This document shows positions 6,671 to 14,490 of a stretch of DNA of 64,000 nt, piece by piece. This DNA comes from Flavobacterium fontis (GTDB lineage Bacteria; Bacteroidota; Bacteroidia; Flavobacteriales; Flavobacteriaceae), in the NCBI RefSeq assembly GCF_900129405.1, contig NZ_FQVQ01000008.1, forward strand, positions 58,039 through 122,038, read 5' to 3'. The notes beneath the pieces were generated by a model. The model worked only from the letters and a program-made list of their open reading frames with translations, did not search any database and had not been told where the DNA came from. How positions within the stretch are numbered: position 1 is the first letter of the stretch; each line of letters begins with the position of its first letter. Both the position numbers and the translations under genes were made by a program.

Positions 6671-8113
6671 ATGTCTAAAATATTTTTACATTTACAAAAA
6701 GTACACGATTTAGTACACGATTTAGAACACTATTCCCCAATTAATCAATCGAAAAACTTGTTGAAACAAAAAGACTTTACTGCTCCAAAAATCTTTACAG
6801 GCGGTGTAAATATTCTGTTATGGAATCAACTTAGTGAGTCAGAAAAAGCAAAAGCTTTGTCAAAAAGTTGGTACATATATTATAGTTTCAGAGATGCAGA
6901 AACTGGCAAACTAAAAAGAATGCCAAACATCAAAGGCAATGTAAATAAGCTAAAAACTAAAAAAGAAAGAGTTGAATACTTGAATGCAATGAGTGTTGCA
7001 CTAGAATTTTTACTTGAAAAAGGTTTCAATCCTAACACAAACAATAATATTGAAGAGCTACTTAATAAAAAGCAGTCCGAAGCTTCAAAAGGAAACAATA
7101 CTAGCATTGCAATTCCCAAAGAAAACATTGCAATTCCCAGCAAAACCATTGCAATACCTGCTGAAAACATTGCAATAACAAATAAAACCATTGCAATACC
7201 TCAAGAAAATATTGCAATTCCCGAAACTCTAACAATTAAAGAAGCTTTTGAATTTGCATTAAACTTAAAGAAGAACACAATTAGAGATACTTCATATAAA
7301 AACTTTGAATTAAGAGTTAGAAAATTCAGAAAGTCTTTGGATGAAAATAAACCGATAACTTTCATAACCAAAAAAGTTATTAATGATTACCTGAATGACG
7401 TATTGGTAAATTCAAGTGCAAGAAACAGAAACAATACAAGAGCAGATTTAAGTTCGTTGTTTCAAGTTTTAGAGGACAATGAAATAATTGCCGATAACGT
7501 AGTCAAAAAAATAAATGTGTTAAAGTCAAATCCTGAAAGAAATAAGACTTACACCTCTGAAATGCAGAAAGACATTTATTCTTTTCTTGAAGAAAATGAT
7601 AAGTTACTTTTACTATTTATAAAATTTGTGTCATATAACTTTTTAAGACCTATTGAAGTTTGTGAATTGAAAATTAAGGACATTGATTTGATAGGTAAAA
7701 GACTTTATTTGAGAACCAAAAACAAAGCAGTAAAAATCAAAATTATACCAGAAATTTTGCTGAATGATTTACCCGATTTATCAAATTTTGTCCCTGAAAG
7801 TTTTCTCTTCACTCCTACTGGCTTTGGCCAAGATTGGGTTACAGAACCAAACAATAAAAGAGACTATTTCTCAAAACGATTTAAAGAAGTTGTAAAAACA
7901 CACTTTAACCTGAATAAAGATTACGGAATGTACAGTTTTAGGCACACTTTCATCACTAAACTGTATAGAGAAATGCGAAAAACTAGCTCTCAATTTGAAA
8001 CTAAAAGCAAATTAATGTTAGTTACTGGGCATTCTACAATGACCGCTCTTGAAAAATATTTAAGAGATATTGATGCAGAATTACCAGAGGATTATTCAAA
8101 CTTACTTCGATAA
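6671..8113 (+). CDS. Tyrosine recombinase (island integrase)
   Basis: This 480-residue site-specific recombinase should integrate and excise the island. The catalytic domain shows R326 (FLRPIEVCEL), R424-H425 (SFRHTF), H454 (TGHSTM) and Tyr463 as nucleophile. A SAM-like core-binding domain precedes it (about 190-280). The N-terminal 145 residues resemble the arm-binding region of Bacteroidota integrases. Between residues 146 and 187 there are six 7-residue repeats of the form IAIPxxN/T, unusual for the family. The start codon directly follows the tRNA terminator, so expression probably depends on read-through from tRNA-Met. The gene also contains tandem GTACACGA repeats at 6701-6724. Confidence 0.93.
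   Translation: MSKIFLHLQKVHDLVHDLEHYSPINQSKNLLKQKDFTAPKIFTGGVNILLWNQLSESEKAKALSKSWYIYYSFRDAETGKLKRMPNIKGNVNKLKTKKERVEYLNAMSVALEFLLEKGFNPNTNNNIEELLNKKQSEASKGNNTSIAIPKENIAIPSKTIAIPAENIAITNKTIAIPQENIAIPETLTIKEAFEFALNLKKNTIRDTSYKNFELRVRKFRKSLDENKPITFITKKVINDYLNDVLVNSSARNRNNTRADLSSLFQVLEDNEIIADNVVKKINVLKSNPERNKTYTSEMQKDIYSFLEENDKLLLLFIKFVSYNFLRPIEVCELKIKDIDLIGKRLYLRTKNKAVKIKIIPEILLNDLPDLSNFVPESFLFTPTGFGQDWVTEPNNKRDYFSKRFKEVVKTHFNLNKDYGMYSFRHTFITKLYREMRKTSSQFETKSKLMLVTGHSTMTALEKYLRDIDAELPEDYSNLLR
6701..6736 (+). repeat. Left arm-type repeats GTACACGATTTA
   Basis: Two perfect 12-bp copies (6701-6712, 6713-6724) and a decayed third (6725-6736) lie in the integrase 5' coding region. The same GTACACGA motif with 12-bp spacing recurs near attR at 30102-30125, in the same orientation. 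The position suggests integrase or excisionase arm sites. Confidence 0.6.
7106..7218 (+). repeat. Six ATTGCAAT palindromes at exact 21-bp spacing
   Basis: ATTGCAAT occurs at 7106, 7127, 7148, 7169, 7190 and 7211. The unit is ATTGCAATwccnnnnnaaamy. It encodes the IAIP heptads of the integrase, and as DNA it places a perfect 8-bp palindrome on the same helix face every two turns. Confidence 0.9.
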
Positions 8114-8190
8114 GTAATTTGCTAAATTCTTACTAAAATCATAGTATTTTTCTATTATATTTACAGTTCAATATTAAATAAGAGCCTTTA

Positions 8191-10893
8191 ATGGAATTTA
8201 AGTTAGAAAACCTTAATTATCAAGACATCGCAATACAATCAGTAGTCAAAATTTTTGATGGTACTGATAAAAATAATTTTGATAATTCTTGTATTGAGGG
8301 CATTCGTTCAAACACAACAAAACTTACAACTGTTGATATTGAAAATAACATTAAAAGTGTATTACTAGAAAACGGTATTTCAGAGGAAATTGCAAAGCTT
8401 TCAAATGAACGAGATATTTGTGTTGAAATGGAAACAGGAACAGGTAAAACACTTGTTTACATCAAAACTATTTTTGAACTCTTTAAAGAATACGGTTTTA
8501 CAAAGTTTATAATCTTAGTTCCATCTGTTGCCATTCGTCAAAATATTATTGGAACGTTCAAAGCGTTTGAAAAACAACTAGAAAGCATTTACGGTTTTAA
8601 ACCCGATGCCTTTGAATATGACAGCAAAAAACTTCAAAAAGTTAGTCAGTTCATCGAGGAACAATATCCTCAAGTAATGATAATGACTTTGGCTTCATTC
8701 AATTCAGAGGATAAAATTTTGAACCAAGCACAAAGAGAGGATTTATTCAATAATATTCCTTTTATTGAAGCCATTGGAAAAACCAATCCTATAATTATAA
8801 TGGATGAACCTCAAGAGGGAATGGATACTGATAATTCCATAACTCAAATTGCAAAACTTAATCCATTGTATAAAATTCGTTATTCGGCTACTCACAAAGT
8901 TGTTAAGAATTTAATTTATAGACTAACCCCTTATGATAGTTACAAAGAGGGTTTAGTTAAGAAAATTGAAGTTTTGACAGTAACCGAAAAAAACGATGAA
9001 GCAACTTTAAAAATAGAGTTGGTAGACATACAATTTGGAAAGGGAGACCCAAAAGTAAAACTGAAAGCTTGGCATTTGAGCAAAACATCAAACAAAATTG
9101 AATTTAAAGTTAGTGGTTGGCTTTGCAATGGAGATAATTTGGGAGAAAAAACAAATAATCCTAGTTATCTGAATTATTCAATTTCTAACATCAACAAAAG
9201 TTTAAAAACTGGAAAATGGACTGTTACCTTTTCTAATGGTGCAGAAATTTTAGAAAAACAAATTTCAGGCACTTTAGAGAATATTTGGGCTTTGCAAATA
9301 GAGTGGTTAATTCACAGACATTTTGCAAAATCACAAAAATTAGCTCCAAAAGAAATTAAATGCCTATCCTTAATATTCATTGATAGGGTTGCAAACTACA
9401 TTGGAGAGAAACCAGTAATCAAAAATCTTTTTATTGAAAAATATAAAGCGGTTTATCCCGAATATCACAATGGAAACACTCCAACTGATGAACATATACA
9501 AAGCGTTCAAGGCTATTATTTTGCGCAAAAATCAAGTGGCGAATTTGCAGACAATGAGGGCGGAGTAAAAGAACAAGCCAAAATTTATGAATTGATATTA
9601 AGAGGTAAAGAAGAACTTCTTACTTTATCAAATCCTGTTCAATTTGTGTTTTCTCACTCGGCTTTGGGAGTTGGTTGGGATAATCCAAATGTTTTCAACA
9701 TTGCAACGCTTAATAATTCCTATTCAGAAACTAAAAAACGTCAGGAAATTGGTAGAGGATTGCGTATTTGTGTAAATCAAAAAGGGCAACGGGTATATGA
9801 TGCGATTGATGTTGAAGATAGTGAGCGTATAAACCAACTTACGGTTATTCCAAATGAAACCTATGAGACATTTGTAACACAATATCAAGAAGAAATTAAA
9901 TCGGTTTATGGCACTACGAATGCAGGTGCAGGAATGACACACAACCATAAAGGAACTCAAACCGATGAAGTAAAATTCAAACGAAATACAAATGAGACTA
10001 TTGACAAAGCTTTCAAAAAATATTGGACTGCTTTAGCTAAAAAAACAGAATACACAGTCAATTTTGATGAAGAGCGTTTGATTAATACCGCTGTTGAAGA
10101 GATAAATAAAATTACAATCCCTGATTTTGTCATTGAAGCATCTAGCTTTTTAATTGATTCTATCAATGAAGAGGGCAAACAAGACACATTTCAAGGTTCA
10201 GAAAATGTAAAACAAAAAACAAATTTCACTCCACTAGATTTAATTGAAGAGTTAAGTGAAAATACAGGATTGAGTTATGCTTCAATGTTCAAAATATTTG
10301 AACAATTGACCAATCTTAAAGAAGTGGTTAAAAATCCACCTAGATTTATTCACGAAGCTTCCGCAATCATTCGCAATGCTGAATTAGATGAAATGATTAG
10401 AGGATTAAACTATGAATTAACAGGAGATAGTTTCCCATTTGAATTTAATGACTTTGTAAAAAACATATCAGACAAAGGGTATGTTGCAACCCCTAACAAA
10501 GGAGTATTCGACAAAATGCTAATTGATAGTGATGTAGAAAAAAAGTTTTCATTGGATGCTGATAAAGATGTGGAAGTAGTTTGTTTTCTGAAACTTCCAA
10601 GTTGGTATAAAATAAAAACACCGATTGGAGATTATGAGCCTGATTTTGGTTTAGTAATGAAGCGTAAAAACCTTAAAGACGGCAATGAAAATGAGTTTTA
10701 TTTTGTGATTGAAACCAAAGGAACGAATGACATCAATGACAAAAAAGCTTTAAAAGAAAGCGAGATTTACAAAATAAGATGTGCTATAAAGCATTTTGAA
10801 AAATTGGGATTAGAGGTACAATACAAAGCTCCAGTAAAAGAGTATAGTTACTTCAAAACAGAAGCAGATAAAACAATAAATTCTATTATATAA
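8191..10893 (+). CDS. res: Type III restriction enzyme subunit (Res)
   Basis: This 900-residue helicase-nuclease pairs with the Mod protein encoded 0.9 kb downstream. Walker A METGTGKT is at residues 80-87 and motif II is DEPQ at 205-208 (the family often has DEPH). A helicase C segment contains QEIGRGLRICVN. The C-terminal PD-(D/E)XK nuclease site reads D818 (EPDF), E841 and K843 (IETKG). In known type III systems Res cuts DNA after ATP-driven communication between two unmethylated sites in inverse orientation. All motifs look intact, so the subunit is probably functional. It is followed after 64 bp by dinD rather than directly by mod. Confidence 0.93.
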   Translation: MEFKLENLNYQDIAIQSVVKIFDGTDKNNFDNSCIEGIRSNTTKLTTVDIENNIKSVLLENGISEEIAKLSNERDICVEMETGTGKTLVYIKTIFELFKEYGFTKFIILVPSVAIRQNIIGTFKAFEKQLESIYGFKPDAFEYDSKKLQKVSQFIEEQYPQVMIMTLASFNSEDKILNQAQREDLFNNIPFIEAIGKTNPIIIMDEPQEGMDTDNSITQIAKLNPLYKIRYSATHKVVKNLIYRLTPYDSYKEGLVKKIEVLTVTEKNDEATLKIELVDIQFGKGDPKVKLKAWHLSKTSNKIEFKVSGWLCNGDNLGEKTNNPSYLNYSISNINKSLKTGKWTVTFSNGAEILEKQISGTLENIWALQIEWLIHRHFAKSQKLAPKEIKCLSLIFIDRVANYIGEKPVIKNLFIEKYKAVYPEYHNGNTPTDEHIQSVQGYYFAQKSSGEFADNEGGVKEQAKIYELILRGKEELLTLSNPVQFVFSHSALGVGWDNPNVFNIATLNNSYSETKKRQEIGRGLRICVNQKGQRVYDAIDVEDSERINQLTVIPNETYETFVTQYQEEIKSVYGTTNAGAGMTHNHKGTQTDEVKFKRNTNETIDKAFKKYWTALAKKTEYTVNFDEERLINTAVEEINKITIPDFVIEASSFLIDSINEEGKQDTFQGSENVKQKTNFTPLDLIEELSENTGLSYASMFKIFEQLTNLKEVVKNPPRFIHEASAIIRNAELDEMIRGLNYELTGDSFPFEFNDFVKNISDKGYVATPNKGVFDKMLIDSDVEKKFSLDADKDVEVVCFLKLPSWYKIKTPIGDYEPDFGLVMKRKNLKDGNENEFYFVIETKGTNDINDKKALKESEIYKIRCAIKHFEKLGLEVQYKAPVKEYSYFKTEADKTINSII

Positions 10894-10897
10894 AAAC

Positions 10898-10923
10898 ACC
10901 ATTTTCCCGACATCAGGAAAATG
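10898..10923 (+). pseudogene. Short dinD-like remnant / inverted repeat between res and dinD
   Basis: These 26 bases match 11145-11170 inside dinD at 25 positions. Read in one frame the segment and its flanks would encode HHFPDIRKMIK, close to the NNHFPDIKKMVS of DinD. It also forms a perfect inverted repeat CATTTTCC/GGAAAATG with an 8-nt spacer, so a regulatory role is possible instead of, or besides, being a gene scar. Confidence 0.5.
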
Positions 10924-10957
10924 ATAAAAATATATTTTAACTAAAACTTTTGTAATT

Positions 10958-11797
10958 ATGAAAAGTGAAGAAATTATGGCGTTGTTCCAACAATTTGAAG
11001 CAGTTGCATCTGAATTGGAGGGTATCGAATGTTGGAGTGCAAGAGAATTGCAAAAGCTTTTAGGATATAGTAAATGGGAAAACTTTGAAAACGTTATCCA
11101 AAAAGCAAAAGATGCTTGCAATAATGCAGGCGAAGATATAAACAACCATTTTCCCGACATCAAGAAAATGGTTTCTATTGGTTCTGAAACCGAAAGAGCC
11201 ATTGACGATATTGCTTTAACTCGTTATGCTTGTTATTTAATTGCTCAAAATGGAGATAGTAGAAAAGAAGAAATTGCTTTTGCTCAAAACTATTTTGCGG
11301 TTCAAACTCGTAGAGCAGAAATTATCGAGCAACGTTTACTTGAATTTGAAAGAGTTAAAGCGAGAGAAAAACTAACTCAAACCGAAAAACAACTTTCAGG
11401 AATTTTATTTGAACGTGGAGTTGACAGCAAAGGTTTTGGATTAATTCGTTCCAAAGGAGACCAAGCATTATTCAAATTGTCAACCATTCAATTGAAAAAG
11501 AAAATGGGAGTTCCTGACAATAGACCTGTTGCAGACTTTCTTCCTACTATTAGCATAAAAGCGAAAGACCTAGCGGCTGAAATGACTGGATTAAATGTGC
11601 AAAGCAAGGACTTGAAAGGGATAACGAAAATAGAAAACGAACACGTCGAAAATAACAAGGCGGTTAGAAAAATGCTGACACAAAGAGGAATTGTTCCAGA
11701 GAATTTGCCACCTGCCGAAGATGTTAAAAAGATTCAACGCAAGTTAGATGGCGATGACAAAAAGATATTGAAAGATTCAAAGAAACCAAAAAAATAA
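10958..11797 (+). CDS. DinD-like protein inside the type III R-M operon
   Basis: This 279-residue protein matches the DinD family: WSARELQKLLGYSKWENFENVI near the N-terminus (BRO-N-like fold), HFPDIKKMVSIGSETERAIDD, then RYACYLIAQNGDSRKEEIAFAQ and YFAVQTRRAE. E. coli DinD is SOS-induced and acts on RecA filaments. The stop codon at 11795-11797 is followed immediately by the mod ATG, so it is translated with the modification subunit. Its placement between res and mod suggests a link between restriction damage and RecA control, but this is inference. The C-terminal tail is Lys-rich. Confidence 0.85.
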   Translation: MKSEEIMALFQQFEAVASELEGIECWSARELQKLLGYSKWENFENVIQKAKDACNNAGEDINNHFPDIKKMVSIGSETERAIDDIALTRYACYLIAQNGDSRKEEIAFAQNYFAVQTRRAEIIEQRLLEFERVKAREKLTQTEKQLSGILFERGVDSKGFGLIRSKGDQALFKLSTIQLKKKMGVPDNRPVADFLPTISIKAKDLAAEMTGLNVQSKDLKGITKIENEHVENNKAVRKMLTQRGIVPENLPPAEDVKKIQRKLDGDDKKILKDSKKPKK

Positions 11798-13837
11798 ATG
11801 GAAAGCATAAACGACTTCATGCCAAATAGCAACGATTGGAATAGCGAACGTTTGCAAACCCTAAAACACCTATACCCTGATTGGTTTACTAATGAGGGCA
11901 ATTTGAATATTGATGAAATTAAAAAAGCAGTCAATCCAAGTTTGATTAATGAAACTGAACGCTATGAATTTCGTTGGTTTGGTAAAAGCCAAGCCAAACG
12001 CAATGCTTTCACGCCTAGTAATGCAACGTTAGTGTTTGATGAAGACCGAAGTATCAACCCAGATAATAGTGAAAACCTAATTATTGAAGGCGAAAATCTT
12101 GAAGTTTTAAAGCTATTAAGTCAAAGCTATCGTGAAAAAATAAAGTGTATTTACATTGACCCACCATACAATAAAGATAAGGATTTTGTATATTCTGATG
12201 TGTTCTCTCAAGATAAAAAGAGCTATTGGGAAGATTCCCAGTATATGGAAAACGGGGTAATAATTGATACAAATTCTGAAACAGATGGCAGATTTCATAG
12301 TAATTGGCTGAACATGATGTATAGTCGTTTACTAATTAGTCGGCAACTATTAAAAAATGATGGTGTAATATTTATTTCATTAGACAATAGTGAGATACAT
12401 CACTTGAGAAAATTATGTGATGAAGTTTTTGGAGAAGAGAATTTCATAGAATGCATAACTTGGAATAAAAGAGTTCCAAAAAACGATAAAGGTATTGGTA
12501 ATATACACGAATATATCTTAATCTATGTTAAAGATGCTTTGATAAAGCATGAATTTACAATGCGAAAAGGAGGTTTAGACGATGTTACAAATCTTATTTC
12601 AAAATTGAAAAAACAAAAGATTGCAATTCCTGAAGCAGAAAGTCAAATTAAGAAGCTATATAAAAAAAATGATTTTGATAGAGGGATAACTTTATATAAT
12701 TCTCTTGATGATAATTATAGATTGTGGGGTAAAATAAATATGAGTTGGCCAAACGCTGATACTTTTGGCCCTAGATATGATGTTATACATCCAAAAACAG
12801 GAATGATTGTAAAAGTGCCTGATAGAGGTTGGAGATGGAAAAAGGAAACATTTGATGAAGCAGCAAATTTTAAAGATGGAAAATATCAAAATGTAATTGA
12901 ATTACATGATGGTAGTTACATGTGTGGTAAAATTTGGTTTAGTAAAGACGAAAATACTCAACCAAGTTCAATAACATATTTTGATGAAGTAGAGAGTTTT
13001 TTATTGAGGTCAATTATTTCAATGAAAAGCGATGGAGGCATTGAACTAGAAAAAATATTCGATGGGAAAAGCTATTTTTCCTACCCTAAGCCTAGTTCTT
13101 TAATACAGTTATTAATTGGCTCTATTAAATCTGATGACAACGATATTTTTCTTGATTATTTTGGAGGTTCAGGAACTACAGGTCATGCAATTTTTAAATT
13201 AAATTCTGAAGAGAACTCTAATAGAAAATTTATACTAATCCAAATGCCTGAAGCAACCTCCGAAAAAAGCGAGGCATATAAAGCAGGTTACAAGAAAATT
13301 AGCGATATAACTATAGAACGGAACAAAAGAGTTATTCAAAACATCATTAAAGAAAAAGAAAGCAAACAACCTGATTTATTTACAGGCGACAAAAAAGAAG
13401 ATGCCTTGCAAGGATTAGGTTTTAAAGTGTTCAAATTGCAAAAGTCAAATTTCCCTAGAGTAGATTTTGCACCTGACCCTGAAAAGACAGAAGAAGAAAA
13501 TATTGAATTACTCAAAACCTACATTGCAAATAAGGAATTGCAATTAGTCAATGCGTTCAACAAACCAGAACTTTTAACCGAGATATTACTGAAAAACGGT
13601 TATAATCTTAATCACAAACTGGTTTTGCAAACCCAGTTTGCAAGCAATGAGGTACAACTTGCAAGCGATAACGAAAAAGAAACTTTGATTTGCCTTGACG
13701 TGGTTATTAATCCTGAAACAGTTGACTATTTCAAAACCAATACTGATAAGAAATTCATTTGTTTGGAACGTGCGTTAGATACCACCAAAAAATACAACTT
13801 GAAACATTATTTAGGAGATAAATTTAATGCGTTTTAA
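11798..13837 (+). CDS. mod: Type III DNA methyltransferase (Mod), N6-adenine, beta class
   Basis: This 679-residue site-specific adenine methyltransferase carries the recognition function of the R-M system. The catalytic motif DPPYN is at residues 121-125 and the SAM-binding FGGSGTT is at 455-461. That order (IV before I) defines the beta class. The long segment between them (about 170-440) is the expected target-recognition region. No homopolymer or long simple repeat that would suggest phase variation is visible in the coding region. It starts with zero spacing after dinD and is followed after 2 nt by the GIY-YIG gene. Confidence 0.93.
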   Translation: MESINDFMPNSNDWNSERLQTLKHLYPDWFTNEGNLNIDEIKKAVNPSLINETERYEFRWFGKSQAKRNAFTPSNATLVFDEDRSINPDNSENLIIEGENLEVLKLLSQSYREKIKCIYIDPPYNKDKDFVYSDVFSQDKKSYWEDSQYMENGVIIDTNSETDGRFHSNWLNMMYSRLLISRQLLKNDGVIFISLDNSEIHHLRKLCDEVFGEENFIECITWNKRVPKNDKGIGNIHEYILIYVKDALIKHEFTMRKGGLDDVTNLISKLKKQKIAIPEAESQIKKLYKKNDFDRGITLYNSLDDNYRLWGKINMSWPNADTFGPRYDVIHPKTGMIVKVPDRGWRWKKETFDEAANFKDGKYQNVIELHDGSYMCGKIWFSKDENTQPSSITYFDEVESFLLRSIISMKSDGGIELEKIFDGKSYFSYPKPSSLIQLLIGSIKSDDNDIFLDYFGGSGTTGHAIFKLNSEENSNRKFILIQMPEATSEKSEAYKAGYKKISDITIERNKRVIQNIIKEKESKQPDLFTGDKKEDALQGLGFKVFKLQKSNFPRVDFAPDPEKTEEENIELLKTYIANKELQLVNAFNKPELLTEILLKNGYNLNHKLVLQTQFASNEVQLASDNEKETLICLDVVINPETVDYFKTNTDKKFICLERALDTTKKYNLKHYLGDKFNAF

Positions 13838-13839
13838 GT

Positions 13840-14295
13840 GTGGAAAATGAAATTACAATTTATTTCGATGAACCAAAAAAATTTGAAGCTTCAAACATTA
13901 GACCTTTAAATGGTTTAGCTGGATTGTATTTTATTTTTAGTAAGTCAATTGATATTCAATACCCTTTTGCAAAATCCAAATTACTATATATCGGAATGAG
14001 CGAAAAAAAAACAAACAGCATCGGGAGTAGGTTACTTAGTCATTTTGAAGGCAAATCAAAGAATGTTGGATTAATAAATTATAGAAAAATTGAACCATTA
14101 TATTTTACATACATAAATTTTGAAATATTGCAAAATGTATGGAAATTCAGAATTGAAGATTTGGAAAGCCACTTCATATCAAATTTTGTTGAAAATTATG
14201 GTGTTTACCCTATTTGCAATAACAAAACTGGACTTACAGTTTTAGACAAAAAGCAGTCAGGTAATTTAAAAATAGATTGGAAATATTTTAAATAA
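13840..14295 (+). CDS. GIY-YIG nuclease-like protein
   Basis: This 151-residue protein is a single GIY-YIG domain. GLY (28-30) stands for GIY, YIG is at 50-52, Arg64 is in IGSRLLSHFEG, Glu109 is in EDLESHF and Asn127 is in PICNN. These are the residues of the metal-dependent nuclease core, so catalysis looks possible. The start is GTG at 13840, 2 nt after mod; no better ATG lies upstream. Tight linkage places it in the restriction operon. Its role there is unknown. Confidence 0.75.
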   Translation: MENEITIYFDEPKKFEASNIRPLNGLAGLYFIFSKSIDIQYPFAKSKLLYIGMSEKKTNSIGSRLLSHFEGKSKNVGLINYRKIEPLYFTYINFEILQNVWKFRIEDLESHFISNFVENYGVYPICNNKTGLTVLDKKQSGNLKIDWKYFK

Positions 14296-14301
14296 AAAAG
14301 T

Positions 14302-14490
14302 ATGGAAGAGAATGTAAAATCAGGGGAAGAGATTGTTAATGATTTTTTTAGTTCAATTGAAGAGATTAAGGGTGTTGATGTAAATATTGCAAAGATGTTG
14401 GCAACACTTTATAAAGATGGAAAATTGACTGATGTAAATGTAAAAAACGAACTTCAAAAATTAAGAGAGCAAGATGGCAACAAAGATTAA
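14302..14490 (+). CDS. 62-residue acidic protein, unknown
   Basis: The sequence is MEENVKSGEEIVNDFF followed by mostly helical, charged residues, ending REQDGNKD. I recognise no family. The gene starts 6 nt after the GIY-YIG gene and its 3' end overlaps the ATPase start by 17 bp, the arrangement expected of two subunits made together. It may be an adaptor or inhibitor of the ATPase. Confidence 0.65.
   Translation: MEENVKSGEEIVNDFFSSIEEIKGVDVNIAKMLATLYKDGKLTDVNVKNELQKLREQDGNKD

Noticed and set aside
7106..7218. CRISPR array
   Set aside because: The 21-bp units are inside an intact reading frame, lack spacers of usual length, and no cas genes are present.
8798..8812. Inactive Res because motif II reads DEPQ
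   Set aside because: The acidic pair is intact and DEAD/DEAH-type motif variation at the last position is common; the nuclease residues are also present.
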